A DNA stretch of 35,806 nucleotides from a virus: IMG/VR virus record IMGVR_UViG_3300009156_000019, positions 1 through 35,806 of that record. One strand, written 5' to 3'. Made by a program: the position numbers and the translations under genes. A model generated the notes under the pieces. That model was not told the origin of the DNA. It made no database searches and saw only the letters and a list, made by a program, of their open reading frames with translations. Below, one piece after another: positions 23,229 to 31,724 of this stretch. Numbering within the stretch: the stretch's first letter is position 1; each line of letters begins with the position of its first letter.

Positions 23229-23398
23229 TAGTAAGACTCCTCTTCGCGCACTTTAAAGTTTATTTTTATTCTTTTCAAAGTTTCTTTTACATCATTTTCA
23301 TCTTCTAGGAAACGGAAAAGATGTTTCTCCCATTGCCATTGCGGATAGAAAACTAAGTAATCGTAAAGAAACTTGTCTGTGTATGTCGCTGATTGCAT
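23228..23398 (-). CDS. Small hypothetical protein, 56 aa
   Basis: A short protein with many aromatic residues near its start (MQSATYTDKFLYDYLVFYP, then QWQWEKHLFRFLEDE) and a Lys-rich C-terminal half. It is linked to the next gene by a TAATG junction, the strongest evidence that it is translated. It follows a hairpin at 23435-23459. Function unknown. Confidence 0.6.
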   Translation of the reverse strand: MQSATYTDKFLYDYLVFYPQWQWEKHLFRFLEDENDVKETLKRIKINFKVREEESY

Positions 23399-23434
23399 CT
23401 ACCAATACCTAATAAAATCTATCAAATTAGTAGA

Positions 23435-23459
23435 TGGGAGAGGCTTTAAACCCCTCCCA
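23435..23459 (-). terminator. Weak hairpin after the capsid-proximal genes
   Basis: TGGGAGAGG (23435-23443) pairs with CCCCTCCCA (23451-23459) with one mismatch, around a 7-base loop. No T-run follows on the minus strand. It lies just downstream of the stop of the 256-aa virion gene at 23467. It may be a partial terminator or a 3' stabiliser for the highly expressed capsid message. Confidence 0.45.
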
Positions 23460-23466
23460 CCATGCT

Positions 23467-24237
23467 CTAAACAAGCAAGTCGCCCAAATCGATGACTTGG
23501 CCAAACTTGTAAACCTCGATATTGAACACATCTCCATCGGAGCCCATAACAGCCGTACCAGCAGTAAGCTGATAGGTAACAGGATCGTATTGATAAGGGT
23601 TCGGATCGTAAGGATTCAAGTTGGAGTATGGAGTGACTTGAGGGTTATTCAAGCTGATTACATGAGTCTCAAGTGTAATTCTTCCACCTGAAACGTATGC
23701 GTCCATACCTGTAGTATCAATCGGCTCTCCAGTGATAACGTCTTTCAAAGAGAAAGTTGTTGCACTGAGAACAGTGATTCGATAGCGGTTGTTGTTTAAT
23801 GCTCCCATCCCACGGTTGAGCACTGGCGTCACTTGTCCAAGATCTGTCAGTCTTACGATCTGATTAGTTTGGAATGTAAATGCGCTATGAGTCACAACAC
23901 CAGGATCAGCCTGCGTAATGCCGCTGATTGTGGCGTGAGATGTAGCTTGACCACCTGGAAGATCTGCAACGGTAAAACCGTTTGTAGTAGTATCCAAGAA
24001 GTTAAAGCTAGCTCCAGCAGAAGAATCGATTACTTGTTGCTGGTAGGCATGAGCCGCAGTTGTTTGATCTCTAAACCAAACTGAAATTGGCCTGCCTGCT
24101 GCGGTTGCTGTCCAATCAGAAAGGTTGTTAAAAACGACCTTATCGGGTTGGAAATTGAAGCGAAATGTATGGGCTGTACCTGCTGAGATGAATTTATACA
24201 ACTCAGTGCAAGTTTGTCCTAAAAATAGGTCTGACAT
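23467..24237 (-). CDS. Capsid-associated structural protein with FCCH-like domain
   Basis: A 256-aa beta-rich protein immediately downstream of the major capsid gene (11-base gap, good ribosome binding site). Residues 1-80 form a first beta domain (FNFQPDKVVFNNLSDW). Residues 95-190 form an FCCH-like unit: ISGITQADPGVVTHSAFTF, QIVRLTDLG, LNNNRYRITVLSATTFSLKD, PIDTTGMDAYVSGG. The C-terminal domain ends YKFGQVIDLGDLLV. Its position suggests a head decoration or other capsid-associated protein. Confidence 0.7.
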   Translation of the reverse strand: MSDLFLGQTCTELYKFISAGTAHTFRFNFQPDKVVFNNLSDWTATAAGRPISVWFRDQTTAAHAYQQQVIDSSAGASFNFLDTTTNGFTVADLPGGQATSHATISGITQADPGVVTHSAFTFQTNQIVRLTDLGQVTPVLNRGMGALNNNRYRITVLSATTFSLKDVITGEPIDTTGMDAYVSGGRITLETHVISLNNPQVTPYSNLNPYDPNPYQYDPVTYQLTAGTAVMGSDGDVFNIEVYKFGQVIDLGDLLV

Positions 24238-24248
24238 GGTTATCCTCC

Positions 24249-25181
24249 TTATCCTTTTGTAGCTAATAGTGTTACAATATGGGAATCATCGAGAACAGCC
24301 GCGTTAAACCAGGCAGTAAAGCCCATAGCTTGAAATCTGTTCAAATAATCATTAAACCCGAGCGGTTTCATAATGATCTCTGTAGACACTTCATCTAGGC
24401 TAACATAGCCGTAGGCATTAGCTCCGACGAATGTGTTGTTGTATACTGGCGGATTTGCCGCTGACACTTTAACCAGAGTAGATGTTACCCATCGCGCTTC
24501 ATCGGTTGCCCCGAACTCGGCTTGAAGTACTGGCTCTTGGCTTCCATATTGACTTGTAGGCACGAATGCGTCCAAGTTTCTGATGTCTGCCTTTAAATTT
24601 ACGTGAGCCATAACCCAAAATCCCGCTTCCACGGGGCCGGTGCCAAAGCGTGAGGTCCCGTCTATGGTTGGAGTCATCTTCTCAGTGTCATTGTCATCGA
24701 GATATTGAATAGCTCGGTTGACATCAGCCTGAGTTAGTTCCGTAATCGCGTTTCCATTAACCCCATTAAGGCATGTGATTTGTGGAACGCTGGCGTCGAG
24801 CACATCACGCGTAACTTTGTCTAGCATAGTGTGCATGCACTGAGAAAGGTTGTCAGCAGTCTCAGAAGCGGTATCGTCTTCAACTGTTAAGATAACCTTA
24901 CGTCCAAGCAATACAACTTTACCAAACTCTTGAATGGTAACGTTGATGTCGAACTTTTGAACTTGCTCAGGTGCTGGATCAGCATCTTGAGAAAGTACGA
25001 CTGGATCAGAATTCAAGTTCTCTTGACGTCTGAAAGCCATTGTATCGGTGTTCTTTTGTGGAAGCGTAAAAGCGCGACCAAAAAGATTATGTACGCAACG
25101 GGGTTTCGATCTTTGAAGAAGTGCACGGTGTGCCCATCTATCAGACATCGAGCCGTAGCCTGATGTTGTAGTCACTGACAT
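24249..25181 (-). CDS. Major capsid protein, N4-gp56 family
   Basis: A 310-aa protein. It reads as an N4-gp56-like HK97-fold capsid: early segment NTDTMAFRRQENLNSDPVVLSQDADPAPEQ, the block INVTIQEFGKVVLLGRKVILT, a long spine-like helix AETADNLSQCMHTMLDKVTRDVL (about 109-131) and a C-terminal domain with a GYVSLDEVS strand. It forms the icosahedral shell with the scaffold encoded just upstream. No protease gene is present; N4-type coats assemble with a separate scaffold. The 310-aa length is typical of the shorter members. Confidence 0.88.
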   Translation of the reverse strand: MSVTTTSGYGSMSDRWAHRALLQRSKPRCVHNLFGRAFTLPQKNTDTMAFRRQENLNSDPVVLSQDADPAPEQVQKFDINVTIQEFGKVVLLGRKVILTVEDDTASETADNLSQCMHTMLDKVTRDVLDASVPQITCLNGVNGNAITELTQADVNRAIQYLDDNDTEKMTPTIDGTSRFGTGPVEAGFWVMAHVNLKADIRNLDAFVPTSQYGSQEPVLQAEFGATDEARWVTSTLVKVSAANPPVYNNTFVGANAYGYVSLDEVSTEIIMKPLGFNDYLNRFQAMGFTAWFNAAVLDDSHIVTLLATKG

Positions 25182-25196
25182 AATTTTTCCTTATGC

Positions 25197-25853
25197 CTAT
25201 CTACGCTTGCGCTTCGATTCCCTCCAAGCAGCAAATTCAGCATCAGACATACTCATTACATCAACACTATCATTTAAGGCCGCGGCTTTAGGCACTCCGC
25301 CAGGGGCGTGAGGTGCTTCTTTCTTAACGGGAGCAGGCTGCGCCGCTTTCGCTAATTCTTGCTGCTGCCTTGGTGATAATTTTGTCATAAGCTCATATGC
25401 CTCTTCGTACCTATTTACCGCCTGACTTATCGACGATGCGAGATTAGGTCTTTGTTTTAAAAAAGTTGGTAAATACTGTCCGATCTCCGCGTATTTCTCA
25501 GGATTATTTTTAATCCATTGCTTTTCCTCTACGATCCGCAATGTCTCCTGCTGAAAATTCGATAGATCTTCCTTTGTAGCCGATTCGTACCGTGAATTGT
25601 CCTCTTCTTTAGGCGCTGGTGGCGCTTGGTGAGATTGCATATAGCGATCTCTTTCCTGCTCCGCCCATTGCGCTCGCAATTCAAGCTCTCGATTCTTCTC
25701 ACGTAACTTTTGAGCTACATGTAAAGGAATCATAGTAGGTGAAGACTGATCTTCTCCTTGTGCCTCTGGCGCATCGTGTTGAGCTTGCTCAACCATCTGG
25801 CCAATCGGTGAATCGTCTAGGGGTTGTACGGCACCCTCGTTTTCGTTATCCAT
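25197..25853 (-). CDS. Scaffold-like protein
   Basis: A 218-aa, highly charged, Gln/Glu/Ala-rich, mostly helical protein with a coiled coil around residues 50-80 (VAQKLREKNRELELRAQWAEQERDRYMQ) and a basic C-terminus (REWSKRKRR-like, ending RESKRKRR). Scaffold proteins that bind capsid through a C-terminal helix have this profile, and this one is encoded immediately upstream of the coat gene. The basic C-terminal tail fits a capsid-binding end. Confidence 0.75.
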   Translation of the reverse strand: MDNENEGAVQPLDDSPIGQMVEQAQHDAPEAQGEDQSSPTMIPLHVAQKLREKNRELELRAQWAEQERDRYMQSHQAPPAPKEEDNSRYESATKEDLSNFQQETLRIVEEKQWIKNNPEKYAEIGQYLPTFLKQRPNLASSISQAVNRYEEAYELMTKLSPRQQQELAKAAQPAPVKKEAPHAPGGVPKAAALNDSVDVMSMSDAEFAAWRESKRKRR

Positions 25854-25885
25854 TTAAACTCCGTATTTATAGCGTAAGATTCCGC

Positions 25886-26269
25886 TTACGTCGGCATAGC
25901 ACCCTTTGCTTGCAGGTAGGCGACACCTGTTGTATTGAAGTCCACTTTTAGCTTTTTATTAGCACCCTTACTGACCATCCACAGTAATTCGCAGATCCCT
26001 TTTCTATTGCTTACCCAGAAAACCATCTGGTTAGAAACAAAGGGAGGTAATCTTTTTGTGATTACTGGCTGGCTGATCATGAACTTCGAAGGGTCTAACT
26101 TGTCAAATTTCGCGTGCAATACCAGATAATAGGTATCCTTGATATGTTGGTGAGCTAAAACAACCTTATCAATGAGATCATCTATCGTCTTTTTCAGGGC
26201 CTGCTTTTCGTCCACGAATTGACGTGGAAGCATTAAGCCGCTACCTGGGTCTTGCATCATATCAAACAT
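25886..26269 (-). CDS. Hypothetical protein between portal and scaffold
   Basis: A 127-aa protein of unknown family. A helical N-terminal half (DEKQALKKTIDDLIDKVVLAHQHIKDTYYLVLHAKFD, in parts) is followed by strands (QPVITKRLPPFVSNQMVFWVSNRKG). It starts with a TAATG overlap to the preceding gene. Its place in the head cassette suggests an assembly role such as a portal or scaffold cofactor, but this is positional inference. Confidence 0.65.
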   Translation of the reverse strand: MFDMMQDPGSGLMLPRQFVDEKQALKKTIDDLIDKVVLAHQHIKDTYYLVLHAKFDKLDPSKFMISQPVITKRLPPFVSNQMVFWVSNRKGICELLWMVSKGANKKLKVDFNTTGVAYLQAKGAMPT

Positions 26270-26481
26270 TACATACCACTCTTGCCACGAAGCGAGTCTT
26301 GCTGCTTCTGAGCTTTTTGAAGTAGCTTGTTAGCTTTCGATTGGTCAGCGTTCATTCCAGGGCCGCACATAGGAGCGACTTCACTGGCTTTCGGCATAGG
26401 ATTGTCCTTATAGGAACACATCCCCTTACCGTTATTCATGAATGGTGTCCCACCCATGCCTTTACCATTACCTTTTGCCAT
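26269..26481 (-). CDS. Small Gly/Lys/Met-rich protein
   Basis: 70 aa from the ATG at 26481, preceded by an AGGAGG site; the upstream TTG at 26487 overlaps the portal stop. The N-terminal half is Gly- and Met-rich (MAKGNGKGMGGTPFMNNGKGM) with Cys residues; the C-terminal half is a charged helix (KANKLLQKAQKQQDSLRGKS). It starts 2 bases after the portal stop and ends in TAATG with the next gene. Unknown function. Confidence 0.65.
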   Translation of the reverse strand: MAKGNGKGMGGTPFMNNGKGMCSYKDNPMPKASEVAPMCGPGMNADQSKANKLLQKAQKQQDSLRGKSGM

Positions 26482-26483
26482 CT

Positions 26484-28655
26484 TCAACCTCCTTGGTTGA
26501 TATCTTGCATTATATTTTGTTCCGATTGCTGCTGTTGCAACATCGCTTTTTGCTGAAGGAGGGCGTCGCTGCTTTCGACTTGGTTATTAATTTGCTCAGA
26601 TTGCGCGGCTACCTGTGTTTTCTGAGCCTCTCGGCCTGACGCTTCCTGTCTTTCAAGTTCGGAAACAACCTGAAGAACCTTCAATAATCTATTTTCGTTC
26701 ATCTGGGCAATCTCAGTGATTGCCTTAGCACGATCAAGGGTTGCCTGCGCAATATTTTGCTGCGCCTCGGACTCTCTTTCGTCTTTGAGAGAGAGATTGC
26801 TGACCACGCGAGACTCTCTTTCCTTCGCAAGTCCAAGCTTCTCTTCTTTTGTTGCGTTGAGAACTTCCATTTGCATTTGACGGAATTCTTGTTCTTGAGC
26901 CGCCTTATCTGCCATCATCTTATCTTGAGATTCCATAGCTTTTTCTAGATCGCTTAGACCCGCCATTGAAAGAGCGCGGATAATCTCTGACTGAGGTACA
27001 TCAACAATGCCATCACGTTTAAGATTAACCAGTTCATAGTAGTAAGCATCCCTCTGAGATTTAGATCTAACACCTTCTTTAATTACCGCGTCATATTGCT
27101 CAAACTGTCTTTCGTAGAACTGCTCTGTCGGTGTTTCGGCAAGAATCCTTTCCACTTTTCCTTTAGGATAGTGAGATTGGATACACTTCATGACAAGACC
27201 GCCAATAATTTGTTGAGCCGTCTCAACGTTGTCCATTATCTTGCGATTTCCTCGAAGACCTTGAGCGATCCTTACCTCAGCTAAACGACCAGAAATTTGA
27301 GTATTTCCACCTTGATCGATACCAAGAGTACTTTCATTGACATTCGAAAGAGTAAGCGATAGTTGATCAAGAATCTTTTGGTACTCAATAAGCGCTGGAT
27401 TTGCTCCACCACCAGAAAGCTGTTGAACTGAGTCCATTCCAGCAGGCGCATTTTCGGGATCAATTCCAATAAGTTTATTCTGTCCAGACTGTTGTAAATC
27501 TTGAGGATCTGCAACTGATCCGATCATGTATTTGAACCCTGTAGATATGTCAGAGTCCATCATATCCACTATTTTCATATGTCGTTTGTTGAATTGCCTT
27601 TGTAACGACCAGTTACACGCCGAAATACCCTGCAAACGCTGTGATGCCATCCATATAGAAGGCTCCATGTAGCAAATAAGAGGAGCGAAAGGATATGTGT
27701 GTTCAATTCCAGTTTTGTCGGGGCCACAATACACTCGGTGTCCGTTGAGCATGATGTTAAGCTCAATAAAAGAACGATTATGACGCTGAATGTCAACATT
27801 GGGAACATCCTCTGGATTGATATCATAAAAATCAGCGTTTCTTCTGAGTTCATTCAACCTTCCAAGGCCATATTTCAACTCTTTGACTTTGTCAGCTTTC
27901 AGATCGGTGATATCTCGGAAATAACCAGTGTCAAGGTCAACTAAGAATTCTCTTTCCTTAGTGATTCGCTTGTAGTACTGGTCATAGGTAATTAGGTTTT
28001 TGTTACGGGAAAACGTAGTGAACTCAGGACGATAAGTTAGAAACTTGTCATCTCTCCATCCGAAGGAAAGATCATCGATGATTTTAGGATCAATGAATGG
28101 AATTAATTGCTTGGCGTATGTTTTATCAAGTAGGTCGCGAGTAATGGCAAAGGCTGCATCAGTCAGATCGATCGACTCAAACGTGGGATCAAGGAAAAAC
28201 GAGTTGTAGGTACGTTTGAAGAACTTTATATCCCCATTAATGAAATCCTTTGAGTAGTCCATTTGGATTCCGCATAAGGAAATCCCAGACTTAAAAGCTT
28301 CATCAGCGGCATCAAGGAATGTAGGAAATCCCATTCCTTTATCCCAGACATAATAACCTAGCTTAGTGAACTGGTCAGCGGTCTTTTGATCAGATCCTTC
28401 CACGGGAGAATAAATAATCTCATTGATGTTGTCTCGGAGATAGCCAGAAAAAAATTGCAAAGGACGTCGAATTATGTTAAATTCTAACGGTTCGCGGCCT
28501 TCTTTAATCAATGCTTTGCGTTCGTCATCACTCCACGTATAGCCCGATGCGGCGAGAGTGTAGACTTGAGCATCCTTGACGAAGGGCTCCCAGTAATCAT
28601 GTGCGTAGCGGTAATTCTCTAAGAACTCGCCACGGATTTCGTTGTCTGTAAGCAT
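26484..28655 (-). CDS. Portal protein, P22 type
   Basis: A 723-aa protein, nearly the length of the P22 portal (725 aa). N-terminal motif YRYAHDYWEPFVKDAQVYTLAASGYTW, then REPLEFNIIRRPLQFFSGYLRDN, the wing/stem region with FKRTYNSFFLDPTFES, and a C-terminal barrel of charged helices rich in Gln and Glu from residue 600 on. The last 100 residues form a long coiled coil as in P22's barrel. The dodecamer is the DNA channel at one capsid vertex and binds the terminase and gp4. It sits directly after large terminase with an AT-rich 67-base gap. Confidence 0.92.
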   Translation of the reverse strand: MLTDNEIRGEFLENYRYAHDYWEPFVKDAQVYTLAASGYTWSDDERKALIKEGREPLEFNIIRRPLQFFSGYLRDNINEIIYSPVEGSDQKTADQFTKLGYYVWDKGMGFPTFLDAADEAFKSGISLCGIQMDYSKDFINGDIKFFKRTYNSFFLDPTFESIDLTDAAFAITRDLLDKTYAKQLIPFIDPKIIDDLSFGWRDDKFLTYRPEFTTFSRNKNLITYDQYYKRITKEREFLVDLDTGYFRDITDLKADKVKELKYGLGRLNELRRNADFYDINPEDVPNVDIQRHNRSFIELNIMLNGHRVYCGPDKTGIEHTYPFAPLICYMEPSIWMASQRLQGISACNWSLQRQFNKRHMKIVDMMDSDISTGFKYMIGSVADPQDLQQSGQNKLIGIDPENAPAGMDSVQQLSGGGANPALIEYQKILDQLSLTLSNVNESTLGIDQGGNTQISGRLAEVRIAQGLRGNRKIMDNVETAQQIIGGLVMKCIQSHYPKGKVERILAETPTEQFYERQFEQYDAVIKEGVRSKSQRDAYYYELVNLKRDGIVDVPQSEIIRALSMAGLSDLEKAMESQDKMMADKAAQEQEFRQMQMEVLNATKEEKLGLAKERESRVVSNLSLKDERESEAQQNIAQATLDRAKAITEIAQMNENRLLKVLQVVSELERQEASGREAQKTQVAAQSEQINNQVESSDALLQQKAMLQQQQSEQNIMQDINQGG

Positions 28656-28722
28656 AGCCGCACGTTAATGATTTAAAATTTTAAAATACAGTAAATTCGC
28701 ATAGCGTTAAAGAAATTTCTAC

Positions 28723-30222
28723 TCAAATGACCCTTCTATGACGACTTTCTACTATCTTTTTGTGTTTTTCCAATGCGCCCTTGTATCCCGTTACCGTTTC
28801 AAGGTGTCCAACTGCTTGGCAAACATAACGAAAAGCGTCGGCGTAGTGTTCGGCTACAGTCTCTTGAGGTTGTTCGAGATAACGGCCTTGAAGTTCCGAC
28901 CATTTTTTCCTATATTTCGCCAATTGATCTACCAAAGGCTTAACCTTTGATACGTTGAAAACGGTTCGATCAATCATCATCTTTGTGTGTGATATAGATA
29001 GCTGTAAATCCATTTGTTTAAGCACCTGTATGCGCGCGTTGGAGCTAGAAAACAAGCGTTGAAAATCACGCTCATAAGTATTAGATACATCCAAAGGATC
29101 ACGTTTGCGAGAATCATGAGGCAGAAAAATAGTGTTATACAGGTATCGTTTATCTTGGAGTAAAAATTTTGTATAGAATGGAACATCTTTGTTTTTATCC
29201 TCATAGTAGTCTATTATTCTAACTTCGCCGTGCGCGATCTGAAAGAAGATCATCACGGTCAAATCGTTTACGCCGATATCCATAGCGACGTAGACGGGCA
29301 ATAAAGCGTCGTAAAGCTGTGTAAATAAGCATCTATTCGATGAATAAGCTTTGTTGATCGCTTCGGCAAAATAATAGGCGTCTGAGGATGTGAGAAAGGC
29401 TTCACTGACTGTACTTGGGAACTCCTGCTTTATCTTGTCTCCAAGAATCCTTGTTTGAACAGCATACCAGTTTCGTTGTGGTTGTGTTATTTTGCGTCCT
29501 GTCTCATCTTCGATCTTATCAAAATAATCCGTCAATGAAACATCGTATCGAATATCTGTATCATCTATCGCGTAAGTTGGTTCATCCATCCAAGGAAAGA
29601 AAAATAGCTTGTATTCAAGCGCGTTAATATTTTCATTTCCACGACGGTGAGCCTCCATGACCATTTCAGCAAAAAACCCTTCGTTACCCTCCCCTGTGCT
29701 CTCTATAATTACTCGCCCATACCTTGGGACGGCTTGTAGGGTTCCTGTTATAACTTCTTCTGCTTTTTGCGGGTTTCTTGCGCAAGTTTTTCCAAACTCT
29801 GAGACAAGTACAAGAGGATATGATCCTCCTCGCAATGTTGTATCAACACGGAGAGAGCTGCCATTATTGAAAGTAATTTCACGTGCTGATCGCTGAACAA
29901 TGCCTGTGAGTCCTTTGATTTCTTTTGGGAGTGTGTCAAGGGCGTGTCCTATTATTTTTTTAAAGATGTGTTGAGCATGCTCAAGGGAATAAGAGACAAT
30001 CCCAGCTGAAAGATTTTCAGTAAACAGCACAGAGTCCAGCAGAAAGACCACAGCCCAGGTAGACATCCCGAGTTGGCGCGCCTTAAGGATTAAATTTCTT
30101 TCATGAAGATTTTCAAGGACATTAATTTGAACTGAATTGGGATGGAAAGGAATTGAATCAGCATCCCTGTTGATGATGCGGTAAAGGTTGGCAAGACGCC
30201 ATTTCTGATCGTTAATCGACAT
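28723..30222 (-). CDS. Terminase large subunit
   Basis: A 499-aa protein, exactly the length of P22 gp2. The ATPase domain has a Walker-A-like RQLGMST (49-55), a Walker-B-like LVLVSEFGK with E142 (137-145), and an ESTGEG coupling motif (174-179). The nuclease domain begins near VAMDIGVND with D315. The block QEFPSTVSEAF (267-277) is typical of the linker. It drives headful-type packaging by cutting and translocating DNA into the procapsid through the portal. It begins at a TAATG overlap with the small subunit. Confidence 0.95.
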   Translation of the reverse strand: MSINDQKWRLANLYRIINRDADSIPFHPNSVQINVLENLHERNLILKARQLGMSTWAVVFLLDSVLFTENLSAGIVSYSLEHAQHIFKKIIGHALDTLPKEIKGLTGIVQRSAREITFNNGSSLRVDTTLRGGSYPLVLVSEFGKTCARNPQKAEEVITGTLQAVPRYGRVIIESTGEGNEGFFAEMVMEAHRRGNENINALEYKLFFFPWMDEPTYAIDDTDIRYDVSLTDYFDKIEDETGRKITQPQRNWYAVQTRILGDKIKQEFPSTVSEAFLTSSDAYYFAEAINKAYSSNRCLFTQLYDALLPVYVAMDIGVNDLTVMIFFQIAHGEVRIIDYYEDKNKDVPFYTKFLLQDKRYLYNTIFLPHDSRKRDPLDVSNTYERDFQRLFSSSNARIQVLKQMDLQLSISHTKMMIDRTVFNVSKVKPLVDQLAKYRKKWSELQGRYLEQPQETVAEHYADAFRYVCQAVGHLETVTGYKGALEKHKKIVESRHRRVI

Positions 30223-30662
30223 TATTTTTGCTTAATACTTCCATCCGCTGCTAGCTGAGCTAACCTAACAAGATTCATTTGCTCATTTTCAACTATACCT
30301 TTTTGCCTTGCGGCCTGCTTATCTTTCTCTTCATCTTCCGCTTTCGTTAGGAAAGGATCATAGCCTGACTGATACCGTTGATAAGCTCCATAATTCAGAA
30401 GGTCTGCGTTAAGAAGTCTTTCTCGACGTTCGGCAAGCTTCATTTTTGCGATAGCGTAAGCGTATGAAAAGTTATCACTTTCTTTTTCAAGACGCCAGAT
30501 AAGATTGGGTAGATATCCCCTATCAGCACAGAACTGAGCGAAGTTGATTGAATCTTCGTCTTTCACCCATTCAAGCAATTCATCTGCAATTAGATCTGGA
30601 TCGTATTGACGGGGTGGCCCGCCTTTTTTTCTTTCAAGAAGTTTGGCTTTGTTTGTGCCCAT
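30222..30662 (-). CDS. Terminase small subunit (putative)
   Basis: A 146-aa protein directly before large terminase and joined to it by a TAATG overlap. Residues 15-50 (PRQYDPDLIADELLEWVKDEDSINFAQF) and the following helices fit an N-terminal helix-turn-helix region; the rest is charged helix (KLAERRERLLNADLL). Small terminases recognise the packaging site and stimulate the large subunit. The assignment rests on position, size (P22 gp3 is 162 aa) and helical content, with no signature motif. Confidence 0.8.
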   Translation of the reverse strand: MGTNKAKLLERKKGGPPRQYDPDLIADELLEWVKDEDSINFAQFCADRGYLPNLIWRLEKESDNFSYAYAIAKMKLAERRERLLNADLLNYGAYQRYQSGYDPFLTKAEDEEKDKQAARQKGIVENEQMNLVRLAQLAADGSIKQK

Positions 30663-30692
30663 ACCGCCCTTTTTTACCCTTGTATGGATACT

Positions 30693-30713
30693 CTATACTT
30701 TAAATCGGTATAG
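30693..30713. promoter_or_regulatory. Short palindrome upstream of the terminase genes
   Basis: Arms CTATAC (30693-30698) and GTATAG (30708-30713) flank a 9-base AT-rich centre in the 65-base gap before the small terminase. Promoter-like elements exist on the minus strand (TTGTTC, 18 bases, TATAGA). It could be a regulator site for the terminase genes; the evidence is weak. Confidence 0.35.
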
Positions 30714-30727
30714 TAGAACAAATTTTA

Positions 30728-31024
30728 TTAGTCAATTCCTAATTCAACTTTCCACTCTCTCGAAAGCTCTCGAGTTGTGAGACATGTGGCGCAATTAAAG
30801 TGATGGGCAATCACTGCATCGCATATGTCATATCCATATTCATCGGCATAATATTGCAAGATAGAGCAGGAGTCTTTGAATGGCACACGTGCCGAAACTA
30901 AGACTCCATAAGGACAATGGTGAATCGAAAAACAAAATCCACAGTAACAAGGAGCTAATCGGCTGCAATGTAAAGCGGATTTACATGAAGAGATTACGAA
31001 GCGACCTGTTTTTTCTGTGGGCAT
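30728..31024 (-). CDS. Cys-rich hypothetical protein
   Basis: A 98-aa protein with many Cys and His residues, including SCKSALHC, APCYCGFC, HHCP and NCATC. The spacing resembles one or more zinc sites but no known finger was recognised. It is joined to the preceding gene by a TAATG overlap and lies directly upstream of small terminase, so it is expressed at the head of the late operon. A regulatory or nucleic-acid-binding role is possible. Confidence 0.7.
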   Translation of the reverse strand: MPTEKTGRFVISSCKSALHCSRLAPCYCGFCFSIHHCPYGVLVSARVPFKDSCSILQYYADEYGYDICDAVIAHHFNCATCLTTRELSREWKVELGID

Positions 31025-31242
31025 TATTTAACATCGGATTCTTGATACAAGAAGTTTTGGAACGTCTTGCTAAATTCATAGATTAAGTACTGTATCTCAA
31101 TTTTTTTTTCTCTGTAAGAGGCCCTTTCGATTTCGTCTATCGACTTAGCGATAAGAAGCTCTTCCATCTCCTTTGTGCGAGCGTTCATCAGGTCAAAAAA
31201 ATGTTGTACTTTAGCTACTAGCTTGCTATATTCATCGTTCAT
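31024..31242 (-). CDS. Small helical hypothetical protein
   Basis: 72 aa from the ATG at 31242 (MNDEYSKLV), which overlaps the preceding stop by 11 bases; an upstream in-frame start at 31344 would read through a region already coding in another frame. The protein is one long helical hairpin (AKVQHFFDLMNARTKEMEELLIAK). Unknown function; near the start of the late operon. Confidence 0.65.
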   Translation of the reverse strand: MNDEYSKLVAKVQHFFDLMNARTKEMEELLIAKSIDEIERASYREKKIEIQYLIYEFSKTFQNFLYQESDVK

Positions 31243-31471
31243 GTTTGGGCTCTTTTTTACGCAAAAAGGCATGGTGTAAGGCAACAAATGGGTGCTCTTC
31301 TGCCAAGAGCTGTATGTTGCCTTCATACTCATCTGACAATCCATCGAGTAATCTTAGGATTGAAAAAGCCAGTCCATTTAACTTTTCCTCATGCGAATGA
31401 TTTGACTGTTGTGTCCAATACTCTATGTATTTTCTGACAGCTTCACAGAAAGCAGTCGTTTGCTTATTCAT
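31232..31471 (-). CDS. Small helical hypothetical protein
   Basis: A 79-aa protein, MNKQTTAFCEAVRKYIEYWTQQ..., helical with a central GLAFSILRLLDGLSD segment. It overlaps the upstream gene by 8 bases and the downstream gene by 11, so the three are translated together. The segment LNGLAFSILRLLDGLSDEY resembles small phage proteins found near terminase, but no function is known. Confidence 0.65.
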   Translation of the reverse strand: MNKQTTAFCEAVRKYIEYWTQQSNHSHEEKLNGLAFSILRLLDGLSDEYEGNIQLLAEEHPFVALHHAFLRKKEPKHER

Positions 31472-31670
31472 CTTTTTTTAAATACTCCTCTAAGTTAAAT
31501 TTTTCCTGATGCACTACCACATTCCATCCTTTATCGATGCAAAGCTGAAGCTGTTGTTTCAATAAAGTCGGCCTCCCAGAGAACTTCGCTAGGAAGTGAG
31601 CATCCTCACTCACTGGGTAAAATAAATCTTTACCCCAATTTCTTTTTAAAGACACGATAATAGTCATCAT
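31464..31670 (-). CDS. Small conserved phage protein next to late promoter
   Basis: A 68-aa protein with the layout I/V-V-x-L-K-R-N-W-G-K-D-L-F-Y-P-V-S-E-D-A-x-F-L-A, followed by GRPTLLKQQLQLCIDKGWNVVV. Similar small proteins (RNYG...YP.....FA...G..TLT...I...LGY) recur in phage genomes near packaging or replication genes, with no known role. It is the first gene of the leftward late operon; a GGAG site lies 9 bases upstream of the paired ATG codons. Confidence 0.7.
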   Translation of the reverse strand: MMTIIVSLKRNWGKDLFYPVSEDAHFLAKFSGRPTLLKQQLQLCIDKGWNVVVHQEKFNLEEYLKKDE

Positions 31671-31693
31671 TCGCTTGCTCCATAACTTTCTAT

Positions 31694-31722
31694 ATTGTAT
31701 TATATATGAGCTTTCATGTAAA
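31694..31722 (-). promoter_or_regulatory. Leftward promoter of the late operon
   Basis: On the minus strand, TTTACA (31722-31717) and TACAAT (31699-31694) are separated by 17 bases. It is positioned to transcribe the small genes, terminase and virion genes. It physically overlaps the rightward promoter at 31695-31724. Confidence 0.6.
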
Positions 31723-31724
31723 GT
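31695..31724 (+). promoter_or_regulatory. Rightward promoter of the small-gene operon
   Basis: TTGTAT at 31695-31700 and TAAAGT at 31719-31724 with an 18-base spacer, followed 16 bases later by the first gene. The -10 match is poor, so strength is uncertain. Both promoters in this 69-base gap use the same DNA in opposite directions. Confidence 0.45.

Noticed and set aside
30880-31086. 68-aa plus-strand open frame
   Set aside because: It is antisense to two genes of the late operon that are held together by a TAATG junction.
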